From NCBI GenBank assembly GCA_032334235.1, contig JAVSGI010000005.1:2356001-2420000 (forward strand): DNA of 64,000 bases. Direction: 5' to 3'. Both the position numbers and the translations under genes were made by a program. Below, piece after piece: positions 34,359 to 44,854 of this stretch. The notes below the pieces were generated by a model. The model was not told the origin of the DNA and made no database searches. It saw only the letters and a program-made list of their open reading frames with translations. This DNA comes from Paracoccaceae bacterium Fryx2 (GTDB taxonomy: Bacteria; Pseudomonadota; Alphaproteobacteria; Rhodobacterales; Rhodobacteraceae). The number at the start of each line of letters is the position of its first letter. The stretch's first letter is position 1.

Positions 34359-35342
34359 TCAGCCCAGCGCACGGTCCAGCGCGGCATCAAGCGGGGCCCA
34401 GTCGTCCAGCACCAGCCGCACCGGCAGGGTCAGCACCTTGGGGCGAAAGGCGTCGGGCAGGCGGACGGCGTCCTTCTCGGTGGTGACAAGCTGGGCGCGC
34501 AGAACGGTCGCCTCGGTTTCCAGCCGCAGCAGCAGGCGGGTGGACAGCGGTTCGTGATCGTCGAGCGCCACGGTGCGGACCAGCGTCGCCCCCTCGCCGC
34601 GCAGGGTGGCGAAGAACTTCTCGGGGTGGCCGATGCCGGCGAAGGCCAGCAGCCGCTCGCCTGCCCAGTCCATCCCCATGGCCACCGGCGCAAGGCGGCC
34701 GGTCAGGTGCGGCACCGGGCTGAAAAGGCCCGCGGCAAAGGCCGCCTGTGCCGCCGGATGGCCGATCGACAGCAGGAAATCGGCGCGGGCAAGGCCGGTG
34801 GCGACCGGTTCGCGCAGCGGGCCTGCGGGCAGGCAGCGGCGATTGCCGAACCCGAGCACGGCATCGACCACCACGATCGACAGGGTTTTCTCGACTGCCG
34901 GATTCTGGAACCCGTCATCCAGCAGGATCACTTGCGCCCCCGCAGCCTCGGCCGCCTGGACCCCGGCCGCCCGGTCGCGCGCCACCCACGCCGGGGTGAA
35001 GGCGGCCAGCAGCAGGGGCTCGTCACCGACATCGGCCGCCTTGTGGCGCGCCGGGTCCACCCGCAGCGGGCCGGGCAGGCGGCCGCCGTGGCCGCGCGAC
35101 ACCACATGCGCGGTGAGGCCGCGCGCCGCCAGACGTTCGATCAGCGCGATGGCGGTCGGCGTCTTGCCGGTGCCGCCTGCGTTCAGGTTGCCGATGCAGA
35201 TCACCGGCACGGCAGCGCGGTAGCCGGGCGCCCGCAGCCGGAGCGCCGTGGCCGCTGCATAAAGCGCGCCAAGCGGGGCCAGCAGCCGCGCCGAAATCGC
35301 GGGGCGGTCGGGCGGGGTGAACCAGAAGCCGGGGGCGCTCAT
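34359..35342 (-). CDS. lpxK: Tetraacyldisaccharide 4'-kinase
   Basis: A 327-residue inner-membrane-associated kinase that phosphorylates the lipid A disaccharide. It begins [20 protein letters not shown] and has the P-loop [17 protein letters not shown] near residue 55, then the family [11 protein letters not shown] motif and a C-terminal [10 protein letters not shown]. The start at 35342 overlaps the WaaA-like stop by one base (TGATG), coupling the two lipopolysaccharide genes. Length is normal. Confidence 0.95.
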   Translation of the reverse strand: MSAPGFWFTPPDRPAISARLLAPLGALYAAATALRLRAPGYRAAVPVICIGNLNAGGTGKTPTAIALIERLAARGLTAHVVSRGHGGRLPGPLRVDPARHKAADVGDEPLLLAAFTPAWVARDRAAGVQAAEAAGAQVILLDDGFQNPAVEKTLSIVVVDAVLGFGNRRCLPAGPLREPVATGLARADFLLSIGHPAAQAAFAAGLFSPVPHLTGRLAPVAMGMDWAGERLLAFAGIGHPEKFFATLRGEGATLVRTVALDDHEPLSTRLLLRLETEATVLRAQLVTTEKDAVRLPDAFRPKVLTLPVRLVLDDWAPLDAALDRALG

Positions 35343-36538
35343 CAGGCCCTCCCGTCCATCAGGTGGCGGATCAGGGCCAGCGCGCGCTGCGTCGCCTCTG
35401 CCCCGGCGGAGGTGACACCCCAGGCCGCCTGCGCCAGCCGCGCCGCCCGGTCGGGCGACAGAAGATCCGAAAGCGCCTCGGACAGATCGCCCGGCGAGGC
35501 GACCGGGCGCACCGCCCGCGCCGCCCCCAGACGCCCGAACAGCCCGCCGAACGCCCCGACACGCGGGCCGTGGATGATGGCTGACCCCAGCGCCGCCGGT
35601 TCCATCGGGCTGCGCAGGCAGCCCTGCGCATTCAGGCTGCCGCCAAGGAAGGTGATCGGGGCCAGCCGATACCACAGCCCGAATTCCGCCGTGGTGTCAG
35701 CGATGTAGACGGTGGTTTCGGCGTCGGGTTCCTGATCGGCGGCGCGGCGGGCCACGACCCAGCCTTCCTCCGCCTCCATCCGCGCCGACAGGGCAAGCGC
35801 GCGCGCCGGGTCTTGCGGCACCACGATCAGCAGCAGCCGGTGCGCCATCCGCAGCGCGGCGCGATGCGCCTCCAGCACCGCCGTTTCCTCGTCTTCGGGC
35901 AGGCTGGCCGCCAGCCAGACCGGGCGCGAGGCCAGAAGGCGGGTCAGGGCGGCGCGCTCGGCCTCGGTGCAGGGCAGCGCGGCGCTGGGTTCCTCCATCC
36001 GGCCGGTGGTTTCGGCCTTTGCCCCGGCGCGGCGGAAGGCGCGTGCGGCCGGTTCGTCCAGCGCCTGCACCATATGGAATTGCGACAGGGTGCTGCGCAT
36101 CAGGCCGGGATACCAGCCGTCGCGTTCGCGCAGCAGATAGGGCGCGCGGCCATCCAGCAGGATCAGCGGCACGCCGGCGTCCTGCGCTTCGTGCAGCAGG
36201 GCGGGGCGCAGCTCGCCTTCCGACATCACGCCGATCTCGGGGCGCCAGTGGTCAAGGAAGGCCCGCGCCTCGGCCGGGGTTTCGTCGGGCGGAAGCTGCC
36301 AGATCACCCCCCTGGCCCCCGGCGGCTGCGGGCAGGTGAGCAGCACCGCCAGACCATCCTCGGCCATCAGTCGCCGCGCCAGTTCGACCATGGTTCGGGC
36401 GGCATCGGCATTGGGCGCGTGCAGCCATGCCAGCCTGCCGCCTGGACGGGCGGGGCGCTGCACGGGCGCTGCCCCGTCGGCGTGGTCGCGCCGCGGGGCC
36501 GCCAGATTGTAGAGGGTCAGCCCGATGGAATGTGCCAT
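35342..36538 (-). CDS. WaaA/KdtA-like (GT30) glycosyltransferase, divergent
   Basis: A 398-residue protein related to 3-deoxy-D-manno-octulosonic acid transferase. The related segments are [18 protein letters not shown] (in place of the usual W-H-A-x-S-x-G-E), [18 protein letters not shown] (in place of ETELWPNL), and [20 protein letters not shown] (in place of GGS-x-x-x-x-G-G-x-N-x-x-E-P). Thus the glutamate known as catalytic base in WaaA appears absent. The N-terminal membrane anchor is also short. The start at 36538 and linkage to lpxK support a lipopolysaccharide role, but the activity may be altered or lost. Confidence 0.7.
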   Translation of the reverse strand: MAHSIGLTLYNLAAPRRDHADGAAPVQRPARPGGRLAWLHAPNADAARTMVELARRLMAEDGLAVLLTCPQPPGARGVIWQLPPDETPAEARAFLDHWRPEIGVMSEGELRPALLHEAQDAGVPLILLDGRAPYLLRERDGWYPGLMRSTLSQFHMVQALDEPAARAFRRAGAKAETTGRMEEPSAALPCTEAERAALTRLLASRPVWLAASLPEDEETAVLEAHRAALRMAHRLLLIVVPQDPARALALSARMEAEEGWVVARRAADQEPDAETTVYIADTTAEFGLWYRLAPITFLGGSLNAQGCLRSPMEPAALGSAIIHGPRVGAFGGLFGRLGAARAVRPVASPGDLSEALSDLLSPDRAARLAQAAWGVTSAGAEATQRALALIRHLMDGRA

Positions 36539-36551
36539 GACGGCGCGGGTC

Positions 36552-36797
36552 TCAGGCCCCAAGCTCCTCGGTTGACGAGCCCGATTCGGCCTCGTCGCGC
36601 AGGCGGTGGATATGCGCGATGTAATAGCGCATGTGGGCATCATCTACGGTGCGCTGCGCCGCGGCCTTCCAGGCGCTGAACGCCGTGGCATAATCGGGGA
36701 ACATGCCGACGACATGGATGGCTTTCACATCCTTGAAGACGTTTTTCGTCGGATCGACAAGTTCGCCACCAAACACAAGGTGAAGACGCTGGGCCAT
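36552..36797 (-). CDS. DUF4170 family protein
   Basis: An 81-residue small cytoplasmic protein matching DUF4170, a family of unknown function often found beside lpxK and waaA in alphaproteobacteria. Features are LHLVFGGELVDPTKNVFKD, HVVGMFPDYATAFSAWKAAA and a short HMRYYIAHIHRL helix, with an acidic tail. It is 13 bases ahead of the WaaA-like gene on the same strand and likely cotranscribed with it and lpxK. Confidence 0.88.
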   Translation of the reverse strand: MAQRLHLVFGGELVDPTKNVFKDVKAIHVVGMFPDYATAFSAWKAAAQRTVDDAHMRYYIAHIHRLRDEAESGSSTEELGA

Positions 36798-36868
36798 GGG
36801 TGCATTTCCTGCTGCAAAGGTTGGCGCACCCTAGACGATGCGCGCGGCGGGTCAAGCGAAGGCGGGCG

Positions 36869-38005
36869 TCAGGGCGCGTCGCCCAGCACTTCGGCCTGAT
36901 GTTCGCCCAGTTTCGGGGCGGCGCGGTCCAAGGCCATATCGGCCCCGGAAAACCGGAAGGGCGAGCGGACGCCGGGCAGGCCCTGCACCTCGATCCGCAA
37001 CCCGCGCGCAATGATCTGGGGGTCGGCAAACACCTCGGCCAGATCGTTGATCGGGCCTGCGGGCACGCCTTCGGCCTCGCAGGCGGCCAGCAGGTCGGCC
37101 TTGCTGCGCAGGCTGGTGGCGGCGGTCAGCCGGTCGGTCATCGCGGCGCGGTTGGCGATGCGGTCGGCGTTGGTGGCGAAACCGGGGGCGGTGGCCATGT
37201 CGGGCAGGCCAAGCAGCGCGCAGAGGCGGCGGTATTGCCCGTCGTTGCCGGTCGCGATGATGATCCAGCCATCGGCGCAATCGAACACCGCATAGGGGGC
37301 CAGGTTGGGGTGGGCATTGCCCATCTTCTGCGGCGCGGTGCCGGTGACGAGGTAGTTCATCGCCTGATTGGCCATGACCGAGGCTGCCACGTCCATCAGC
37401 GCCATGTCGATCTGCTGGCCCTGCCCGGTGACGGTGCGCTGGTGCAGCGCGGCAAGGATCGCGGTGGCGGCATAGACGCCGGTGAAGATGTCGGTCACCG
37501 CGACGCCGACCTTCTGCGGCTGGCCGTCGGGTTCGCCGGTCACGCTCATCAGCCCGGCCATGCCCTGGATGATGAAATCATAGCCCGCGCGATGGGCATA
37601 GGGGCCGGTCTGCCCGAAGCCGGTGATCGAGCAATAGACCAGCCGCGGGTTCACCGCCGCCAGCCCCGCATAGTCCAGCCCGTATTTCGCCAGCCCGCCG
37701 ACCTTGAAGTTCTCGATCACCACATCGGCGTCGGCCACCAGACGGCGCACGGTTTCCTGCCCCTCGGGGGTGCGGAAATCGACGGTGACCGAGCGTTTGC
37801 CCCGGTTGGTCGCGTGGAAATAGGCGGCCGAGCGGTCGCCGTCACGCTCGATGAACGGCGGGCCCCAGCGGCGGGTGTCGTCGCCTTCCGGGGCCTCGAC
37901 CTTGATCACGTCGGCACCCAGATCGGCCAGCGTCTGCCCGGCCCAGGGTCCGGCCAGAATCCGCGCCAGTTCGATCACGCGGATGCCGTGCAGCGGGGCC
38001 GCCAT
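36869..38005 (-). CDS. CaiB/BaiF-type (class III) CoA transferase
   Basis: A 378-residue family III CoA transferase that moves CoA between carboxylic acids. It begins with the usual GIRVIELARILAGPWAGQTL and the LGADVIKVEAPEGDDTRRWG segment, then CSITGFGQTGPYAHRAGYDF whose Asp is the expected catalytic residue, and DIFTGVYAATAILAAL. The ATG at 38005 is preferred; a GTG at 38011 overlaps the previous stop. It is downstream of a DsbA-like gene with no pathway partner nearby, so the acid substrate is unknown. Confidence 0.88.
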   Translation of the reverse strand: MAAPLHGIRVIELARILAGPWAGQTLADLGADVIKVEAPEGDDTRRWGPPFIERDGDRSAAYFHATNRGKRSVTVDFRTPEGQETVRRLVADADVVIENFKVGGLAKYGLDYAGLAAVNPRLVYCSITGFGQTGPYAHRAGYDFIIQGMAGLMSVTGEPDGQPQKVGVAVTDIFTGVYAATAILAALHQRTVTGQGQQIDMALMDVAASVMANQAMNYLVTGTAPQKMGNAHPNLAPYAVFDCADGWIIIATGNDGQYRRLCALLGLPDMATAPGFATNADRIANRAAMTDRLTAATSLRSKADLLAACEAEGVPAGPINDLAEVFADPQIIARGLRIEVQGLPGVRSPFRFSGADMALDRAAPKLGEHQAEVLGDAP

Positions 38006-38007
38006 GG

Positions 38008-38703
38008 TCACTTGGCCAGTTCGGCGTCAAGCAGGGTTTTCAGCTCGCCGTAGCTCATGTTCGGGTGCAGCGTGCCGTTGATCACCAGCGCGGGCGTGCC
38101 CTCGATCTTGTCGGCGGTGGCGTTGGCCTGGAAGGCCGCGACCATCGCCTGCGCCATGGCATTGTCTTCAAGGCAGGCGGAAATCGTCGCATCCTCCATG
38201 CCCGCCTTGCGGCCGATCTTCTTCAGGTTTTCGACCACCACGGCAGAATCGTCAGAGGCCGCCCATTCCTGCTGCGTTTCGAACAGCATCCCCGCGATTC
38301 CGAAATAGCGCATCTCGCCGCCGCAGCGCGCCACGATCGAGGCCCAGAGGCCATAACGGTCGAAATAGACCTCGCGGAAGACGAACTTGATCTTGCCGGT
38401 GTCGATGTAATCGGCCTTCAGCGGCTTGAACACCGCCTGATGAAAGGTCGCGCAATGCGGGCAGGTGTAGGAGGCGTATTCGGTCACCGTGACCTTTGCA
38501 TCGGGGTTGCCCAGCACCAGTTCGGGCACCTCGGGCACCGCGGCGTCGGCGGGCGGGGTTTCCTGCGCCTGCGCGGCGCCCATGGGCAAAAGCGATGTCT
38601 CGGCCTGCTGCGACCGGCTGCCGGTGAACCAGAGCCCGAAGGCAGCCACCGCGCAAACGGCCACGGCCGCGATCCCGAATTTCCTGATCATGTTCTGCCT
38701 CAT
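38008..38703 (-). CDS. DsbA-family thiol-disulfide protein
   Basis: A 231-residue exported thioredoxin-fold protein. An N-terminal membrane-anchor or signal segment (IAAVAVCAVAAFGLWF) precedes a mature domain with the active-site CPHC (81-84) in YASYTCPHCATFHQAV and the cis-Pro motif EGTPALVING. It should form or reshuffle disulfides in the periplasm. The start at 38703 overlaps the DUF721 gene stop (ATGA); an ATG at 38691 is an alternative. Cotranscribed with the DUF721 gene. Confidence 0.88.
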   Translation of the reverse strand: MRQNMIRKFGIAAVAVCAVAAFGLWFTGSRSQQAETSLLPMGAAQAQETPPADAAVPEVPELVLGNPDAKVTVTEYASYTCPHCATFHQAVFKPLKADYIDTGKIKFVFREVYFDRYGLWASIVARCGGEMRYFGIAGMLFETQQEWAASDDSAVVVENLKKIGRKAGMEDATISACLEDNAMAQAMVAAFQANATADKIEGTPALVINGTLHPNMSYGELKTLLDAELAK

Positions 38704-39230
38704 TGTGCCTTGTGGCGAGTTAAGAAGTTTTGCGCCAGCGTTTCAAGGGCTGAGCGCAGCCCGTCGTCCTGCACGCCGCCCGCGACCTCGGCGGCCCGGG
38801 CCTTGATGGCCGGGTCGGGGGGCGGGGTCTGCGTGGGCGCGGGGGCGAAGCCGGCCTGCCCTTCGGCAAAGCCGGTTGGGGCGGTTTGCGTCAGGATGAC
38901 GCGCGAAATGGCGTTGTAGCCGTAGCAGGCATTCACCCGGTCTTTGACGGCGGGAAGCTGCATCTGCACCATCGGCGCCTCGGCCGAGCGGGTCAGCAGG
39001 GTCAGCGTTGCGCCGAAACCTTCGCGGGCATAGCCGATCCTGACCGGACGCGTGCTGCGCGCCAGATCCTCGCCCACGATCTCGGCCCATTGCGTCAGCA
39101 GGCGCATGACCGCGAAGCCGCGCTTTTCGCCCGCCGTGCGGATACGGTCCTTCAGCAGCCCCGAGGCCGGTTCAAAGCCGCCCATCCGGCGGGCTGGGGG
39201 CGAATGGGGCGTTCCTGGGGCGCGGGCCAT
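38700..39230 (-). CDS. DUF721/DciA-family protein
   Basis: A 176-residue protein of the DUF721 family, related to DciA, which helps load the replicative helicase. The N-terminal domain has GFAVMRLLTQWAEIVGEDLA, then TRPVRIGYAREGFGATLTLL and a QLPAVKDRVNACYGYNAI stretch characteristic of the family. The C-terminus is proline-rich and probably flexible. It lies divergent to mutY with about 100 bases between, an arrangement common in Rhodobacteraceae, and overlaps the DsbA-like gene by four bases. Confidence 0.85.
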   Translation of the reverse strand: MARAPGTPHSPPARRMGGFEPASGLLKDRIRTAGEKRGFAVMRLLTQWAEIVGEDLARSTRPVRIGYAREGFGATLTLLTRSAEAPMVQMQLPAVKDRVNACYGYNAISRVILTQTAPTGFAEGQAGFAPAPTQTPPPDPAIKARAAEVAGGVQDDGLRSALETLAQNFLTRHKAQ

Positions 39231-39331
39231 CTGGTTTCATCCTTGCTTGGCGCTAATGTAAGCGGCAGCGGGCGGGTGCTGCCAGAGGAATGGCACCGGA
39301 AGGGGCATAAAGATTGCGTGACGAAGGAAGC

Positions 39332-40372
39332 ATGGCGGGCGCGGCGCTGCTGGAATGGTATGACCGGCACGCCCGCGCGATGCCGTGGCGCACCGGCCCG
39401 GCGGACCGGCAGGCGGGGGTGCGCCCCGACCCCTACCGCGTCTGGCTGTCGGAGGTGATGCTGCAACAGACCACCGTCGCTGCGGTGCGCGACTATTTCC
39501 ACCGCTTCACCGCGCGCTGGCCGACCGTGGCCGCGCTGGCCGCGGCCGAGGATGCCGAGGTGATGGCCGAATGGGCGGGCCTTGGCTACTACGCCCGCGC
39601 CCGCAACCTGCTGAAATGCGCCCGCGCCGTGGTCTCCGACCATGGCGGCCGCTTCCCCGGAACCCGCGACGGGTTGCTGGGCCTGCCCGGCATCGGCCCC
39701 TATACCGCCGGCGCGGTGGCCGCGATTGCCTATGACGAGGCTGCGGTGGTGGTGGATGGCAACGTCGAACGGGTGATCGCGCGGCTTTACCGGGTCGAGG
39801 TGCCCCTGCCGCAGGCCAAGCCGGCACTGACCCGCCTTGCCGCGGCGCTGACGCCCGATCTACGCCCCGGCGACCATGCTCAGGCGATGATGGACCTTGG
39901 CGCCACGATCTGCACCCCGCGCAACCCGGTCTGCGGCCTTTGCCCGCTGAACGCTTTCTGCGTCGCGTTCAGGGCGGGGGTGCAGGCCGACCTGCCGCGC
40001 AAGGCCCCAAAGCCGGACAAGCCGCACCGGGCCGGGCACGTCTGGATCGCGCGGCGCAGCGACGGGGCGTGGCTGGTGGAACGACGGCCCGACCGGGGGC
40101 TGCTGGGCGGGATGCTGGGCTGGCCCGGCACCGGGTGGGATGGCGCGGGCGGCCCCGCCCCGCTGGCCGCCGACTGGCAGGCGGCGGGCGAGGCGCGCCA
40201 TACCTTCACCCATTTTCATTTGACATTGCAGGTCTGGCGGGCCGATGTGCCGCAGGGCGCCAACCCCGAGCGCGGCCACTTCCTGCCCGGCGACGCGTTC
40301 CGCCCCGGCGACCTGCCGACCGTGATGCGCAAGGCGCTTTCTGCGGCACATGCAGCACTCGGTCACAGTTGA
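39332..40372 (+). CDS. mutY: A/G-specific adenine glycosylase
   Basis: A 346-residue base-excision repair enzyme that removes adenine opposite 8-oxoguanine. Catalytic Glu41 lies in SEVMLQQTTV, the helix-hairpin-helix in LLGLPGIGPYTAGAV, and catalytic Asp142 in VVVDGNVERVIARL. The four iron-sulfur ligands are Cys194, 201, 204 and 210. The C-terminal NUDIX-like 8-oxoG recognition domain runs from about 230 (RAGHVWIARRSDGAWLVERR). The ATG at 39332 has an AAGGAAG site; a TTG 18 bases earlier is also open. Confidence 0.95.
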   Translation: MAGAALLEWYDRHARAMPWRTGPADRQAGVRPDPYRVWLSEVMLQQTTVAAVRDYFHRFTARWPTVAALAAAEDAEVMAEWAGLGYYARARNLLKCARAVVSDHGGRFPGTRDGLLGLPGIGPYTAGAVAAIAYDEAAVVVDGNVERVIARLYRVEVPLPQAKPALTRLAAALTPDLRPGDHAQAMMDLGATICTPRNPVCGLCPLNAFCVAFRAGVQADLPRKAPKPDKPHRAGHVWIARRSDGAWLVERRPDRGLLGGMLGWPGTGWDGAGGPAPLAADWQAAGEARHTFTHFHLTLQVWRADVPQGANPERGHFLPGDAFRPGDLPTVMRKALSAAHAALGHS

Positions 40373-40436
40373 GCGCAACCGAACATGCACCTACCGTCCG
40401 CCCCGGAAACGTGAGGGCACGAAGGAACAATAACCG

Positions 40437-41585
40437 ATGGCCACAATACCCTCGGCGCAGGTTGCGCAACTGAAATCGGCCCTGCCGTTCTGGCTGTCGC
40501 TCGGGATGATCCCCTTGGCGCTGATTGGCGCGACGGTCGGCGGCTGGACCGTGGTGATGCTGCCGGTCTACGGCTGGATCATGGTGACGCTGCTCGACGC
40601 CATTCTGGGCCGCAACGAAGACAACCCCGACACCGATACGCCCGAGGCCGACCTGTTCTGGTATCGGCTGGTCACGATGATCTGGTTTCCGATCCAGTTC
40701 GTCACGATTTACGGCATGATCTGGTGGGTGACGCACACCGACCACCTGTCGACGCTGGAAACCATCGTGCTGTTTTTCGGCGTGGGGGTGATTTCGGGCA
40801 CGGTCGGCATCGTCTACTCGCATGAACTTCTGCACCAGCGGAACAGGCTGGAACGCTGGCTGGGCGACCTGCTGCTGGCGACGGTGCTTTACAGCCATTT
40901 CCGCACCGAGCACCTGCTGGTGCATCACCGCCATGTCGGCACCCCGCGCGACGCGGTGACGGCCCGCTACAACGAGGGTTTCCACCGCTATTTCTACCGG
41001 GTGCTGCGCGATACCCCGCGCTCGTCCTGGAAGGCCGAAACCCAGATGCTGGCCCGCGCCGGGCGCAGCCCCTGGCACCCCGGCAACCCGTTCTGGCGCT
41101 ATGCCATTCTCCAGGCGGCGGCGCTGGCGCTGGCGCTTTACATCGGCGGCTGGGCCGGGCTGGCGCTGTTCCTCTTCCAGGCGTTCATCGCGGTGTGGCA
41201 GTTGGAGCTGACCAATTACATCGAGCATTACGGGCTGACCCGGCGGCATCTGGGCGAGGGGAAGTATGAACATGTGCTGCCGCGCCACAGCTGGAACGCC
41301 TCGCAGCGCGCCTCGAACTGGCTGCTGATCAACCTGCAACGCCATTCCGACCACCACTACAAACCCGACCGCCGCTTCCCGCTGCTGCAGACCTATTCCG
41401 AGGATGACGCACCGCAACTGCCGTTCGGCTATCCGACGATGACGACGCTGGCGATGGTGCCGCCGCTGTGGCGGCGCTACATGAACCCCAAGGTCCGGGC
41501 GTGGCGGCGGAAATACTACCCGGACATCACCGACTGGGCACCCTACAACAAGGCGCTGAACCCCGAACCCGGCCTGCTGGCCTGA
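40437..41585 (+). CDS. alkB: Alkane 1-monooxygenase
   Basis: A 382-residue membrane di-iron hydroxylase that oxidises the terminal methyl of medium-chain alkanes. Six hydrophobic segments surround the histidine boxes HELLH (129-133), EHLLVHHRHVGTP (159-171) and QRHSDHHY (near 300), plus NYIEHYGL near 262 typical of AlkB. The ATG at 40437 follows a 64-base gap after mutY. Rubredoxin and rubredoxin reductase, the electron donors AlkB needs, are not in this window. The gene may be a single-copy alkB under its own control. Confidence 0.93.
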   Translation: MATIPSAQVAQLKSALPFWLSLGMIPLALIGATVGGWTVVMLPVYGWIMVTLLDAILGRNEDNPDTDTPEADLFWYRLVTMIWFPIQFVTIYGMIWWVTHTDHLSTLETIVLFFGVGVISGTVGIVYSHELLHQRNRLERWLGDLLLATVLYSHFRTEHLLVHHRHVGTPRDAVTARYNEGFHRYFYRVLRDTPRSSWKAETQMLARAGRSPWHPGNPFWRYAILQAAALALALYIGGWAGLALFLFQAFIAVWQLELTNYIEHYGLTRRHLGEGKYEHVLPRHSWNASQRASNWLLINLQRHSDHHYKPDRRFPLLQTYSEDDAPQLPFGYPTMTTLAMVPPLWRRYMNPKVRAWRRKYYPDITDWAPYNKALNPEPGLLA

Positions 41586-41600
41586 CCGGCCGCCGCGCCA

Positions 41601-42722
41601 TCATCCGATGTGGAAGTTGATGGCGCGGCACGCCGACAGGACAGGCTCCAGAAACCCTTCGCGCGGGTCGGGGCGGGTGTCTGGCGGCACCAGGCTGGTG
41701 CCGTAGCTTTCGGCCAGCGCGCGCAGGTCGGCCGCCGCCGCATCGTCGCGGCCGGTGATCCAGATCGAGCCCGCGACATAGCTGCAATCATAATCCTCGG
41801 CGCGCTGCCCGAAATAGTCGTAGGGCGCGATCAGGATGGTGCCGGGCCGGGCCTGCGCGATGATCCGGCGTTCCAGCCGTTCCAGCAGGGCGGCATCATC
41901 CATCGGCTGATAGAAGTAGATCACGTCGTAGGCCGCATAGCTCTGGAAGGTCAGGGCATCGTCGAGGATGATCCGGCAGCGCGCGGCATTGGTCACCCTC
42001 AGGATCTGCGAGGCGGCATCGGCATAGCCGGGGTCGTATTCCAGCCCGTCGGGCCGGTCGAACACCTGGGCGGCCAGCAGCAACGTGATCCCGATGCCGC
42101 AGCCGACATCCAGAAAGCGCAGCGGCCCGGCCCGGCCCTGCGCCATCGCCACCCGCCTGGCGGCATGGGCATGTTCCAGAAACACCGAGGTGTTCAGCGG
42201 GATGTCGGGATAGCAGCCATAGTCGCGCGCCTCGGCATTCTGCGTCAGCGGGTTCAGCAGGCGATGCAGCGAGCGATGGACCCGGTTCAGCGCGTCCAGC
42301 TGCTGCGAGGCCATGTCCCACAGCGGCGGCGGAGGGGCATAGAGCGGCTGGCCGTGGTCTTCGGCGATGCGGACAAGCTGGTCCGCCAGCAGGTTCATCA
42401 TCCGGAGCCGCCAGCCGACCCCCTCGAAAAAGCGGGGCAGCGGGAGGTCGGGCTTTCCGGGGGTCGGGGCGACCAGCACCGGCGGCACGGCCGGGCCGGG
42501 CTGGGCGTGGACGAACTGCATGCACTGCATGTTGTAGAAGTTGAAGACCGACCCGAGCTTGCGTCGCAGGTCGGTCATGCCGGCGATCCGTTCCAGAAGG
42601 GCCGCGCGCTGTGCCTGCGTCGCGGGGCGCACGATCAGCCGGGCACAGTCCTGGGCGCGCTGGGCCAGTTGTTCTTCTATCCGGTTCGCAGCGGCGCGGT
42701 ATTCTTCAAGGTCTTCGGCCAT
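41601..42722 (-). CDS. SAM-dependent methyltransferase with uncharacterised N-terminal domain
   Basis: A 373-residue protein with a class I methyltransferase fold in the C-terminal half: FLDVGCGIGITLLLAAQVF (about 203-221), a second acidic strand GLEYDPGYADAA and YDVIYFYQPMDD. The first 190 residues are helical, with no family I recognise. The product may methylate a lipid, small molecule or protein; there is no targeting signal. It lies convergent to alkB with 15 bases between, and ccrM's terminator sits just upstream, so it has its own transcript. Function cannot be assigned more closely. Confidence 0.75.
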   Translation of the reverse strand: MAEDLEEYRAAANRIEEQLAQRAQDCARLIVRPATQAQRAALLERIAGMTDLRRKLGSVFNFYNMQCMQFVHAQPGPAVPPVLVAPTPGKPDLPLPRFFEGVGWRLRMMNLLADQLVRIAEDHGQPLYAPPPPLWDMASQQLDALNRVHRSLHRLLNPLTQNAEARDYGCYPDIPLNTSVFLEHAHAARRVAMAQGRAGPLRFLDVGCGIGITLLLAAQVFDRPDGLEYDPGYADAASQILRVTNAARCRIILDDALTFQSYAAYDVIYFYQPMDDAALLERLERRIIAQARPGTILIAPYDYFGQRAEDYDCSYVAGSIWITGRDDAAAADLRALAESYGTSLVPPDTRPDPREGFLEPVLSACRAINFHIG

Positions 42723-42801
42723 TCATCCACCCTGGCACGGCTTTTTCCGGCGACGCTAGCATGGAATCGGCCGGTCACGCAGCAAGTTGTGCATCAAGGT
42801 G

Positions 42802-42834
42802 AAAAAGCCCCGCCATGCGCGCCGCACGGCGGGG
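42802..42834 (-). terminator. Rho-independent terminator of ccrM
   Basis: Read leftwards, CCCCGCC and GGCGGGG form a stem followed by CTTTTTC, about 52 bases past the ccrM stop. A textbook intrinsic terminator that separates ccrM from the methyltransferase gene. Confidence 0.85.
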
Positions 42835-42885
42835 AGTCGTGCCGCGGGCGGGCCGCGGCAGGCAATGCGGTCGGTAAAGCGGGGG

Positions 42886-44098
<1,213 letters not shown>

Positions 44099-44104
44099 AA
44101 GGGC

Positions 44105-44755
44105 TTAATGATCTTCTTGATACAAGATGTTGTGGACGGGGCGGAACGAACGCCTATGGTGTGGGGTCACCCCAAGATCTTGCAGCGCGGCCAGATGCGC
44201 TTTGGTCGGATAACCCGCGTTTTGCGCCCAGCCGTAACCCGGATGCTGTTGCGCCAAATCCACCATGATCCGGTCACGCGCCACCTTGGCCAGGATCGAG
44301 GCTGCGGCAATCGACACACACCGTGCGTCACCCTTTACAAGCGCGCTTGCCCGGCAGGTCAGCCCGCGCGGGATCAGATGGCCGTCGATCAGCGCATGGT
44401 CGGCAACGCAGGGCAGGCCCGCCACCGCCCGCTCCATCGCCAGATGGCTGGCGCGCAGGATGTTCAGCGCGTCGATTTCGGCAACCGAGGCATGGGCGAT
44501 GCAGGTCTGGGCCTGCGACATGATCAGGTCGAACAGCGCTTCGCGCTGGCGGGCGCTCAGTTTCTTGCTGTCGTTCAGCCCGGGCGGAATGCTTCCGGGA
44601 AACAGCCGCACGGCGGCAGCCGTCACCGGCCCGGCCAGCGGCCCGCGCCCGGCCTCGTCGACACCGATGACAAAAACCGCCCCCCCGGCAAGGGCGGCGG
44701 CTTCATGGGCAAAGTCGGGGGCTGGGTCGGGGGCTGGGTCGGGGTGCGATGACAT
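44105..44755 (-). CDS. rnhB: Ribonuclease HII
   Basis: A 216-residue endonuclease that cleaves RNA in RNA-DNA hybrids and removes single ribonucleotides from DNA. The metal-binding Asp-Glu pair lies in VIGVDEAGRGPLAGP (about 30-44), with LNDSKKLSARQREALF and ALIDGHLIPRG further on, and the closing HHRRSFRP motif. The N-terminus has a short PAPDPAPD repeat from a duplicated GGGGCTGGGTC DNA unit, harmless in appearance. It is on the same strand as ccrM and 94 bases upstream of it. Confidence 0.95.
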   Translation of the reverse strand: MSSHPDPAPDPAPDFAHEAAALAGGAVFVIGVDEAGRGPLAGPVTAAAVRLFPGSIPPGLNDSKKLSARQREALFDLIMSQAQTCIAHASVAEIDALNILRASHLAMERAVAGLPCVADHALIDGHLIPRGLTCRASALVKGDARCVSIAAASILAKVARDRIMVDLAQQHPGYGWAQNAGYPTKAHLAALQDLGVTPHHRRSFRPVHNILYQEDH

Positions 44756-44787
44756 GCGCAGAGGAAACCCGATCCGGCCGCAAATGG

Positions 44788-44819
44788 AAAGAGGGGGAAG
44801 CTGCTCACCCTTCCCCCTC
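44788..44819 (-). terminator. Rho-independent terminator before rnhB
   Basis: Read leftwards, GAGGGGGAAGG and CTTCCCCCTC form a strong stem with a short loop and then TTTCC, about 35 bases past the stop of the proline-rich secreted protein gene. Confidence 0.75.
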
Positions 44820-44854
44820 AGGTGCGGGGCACGACGCCCCGGCCGCGCCGACGC

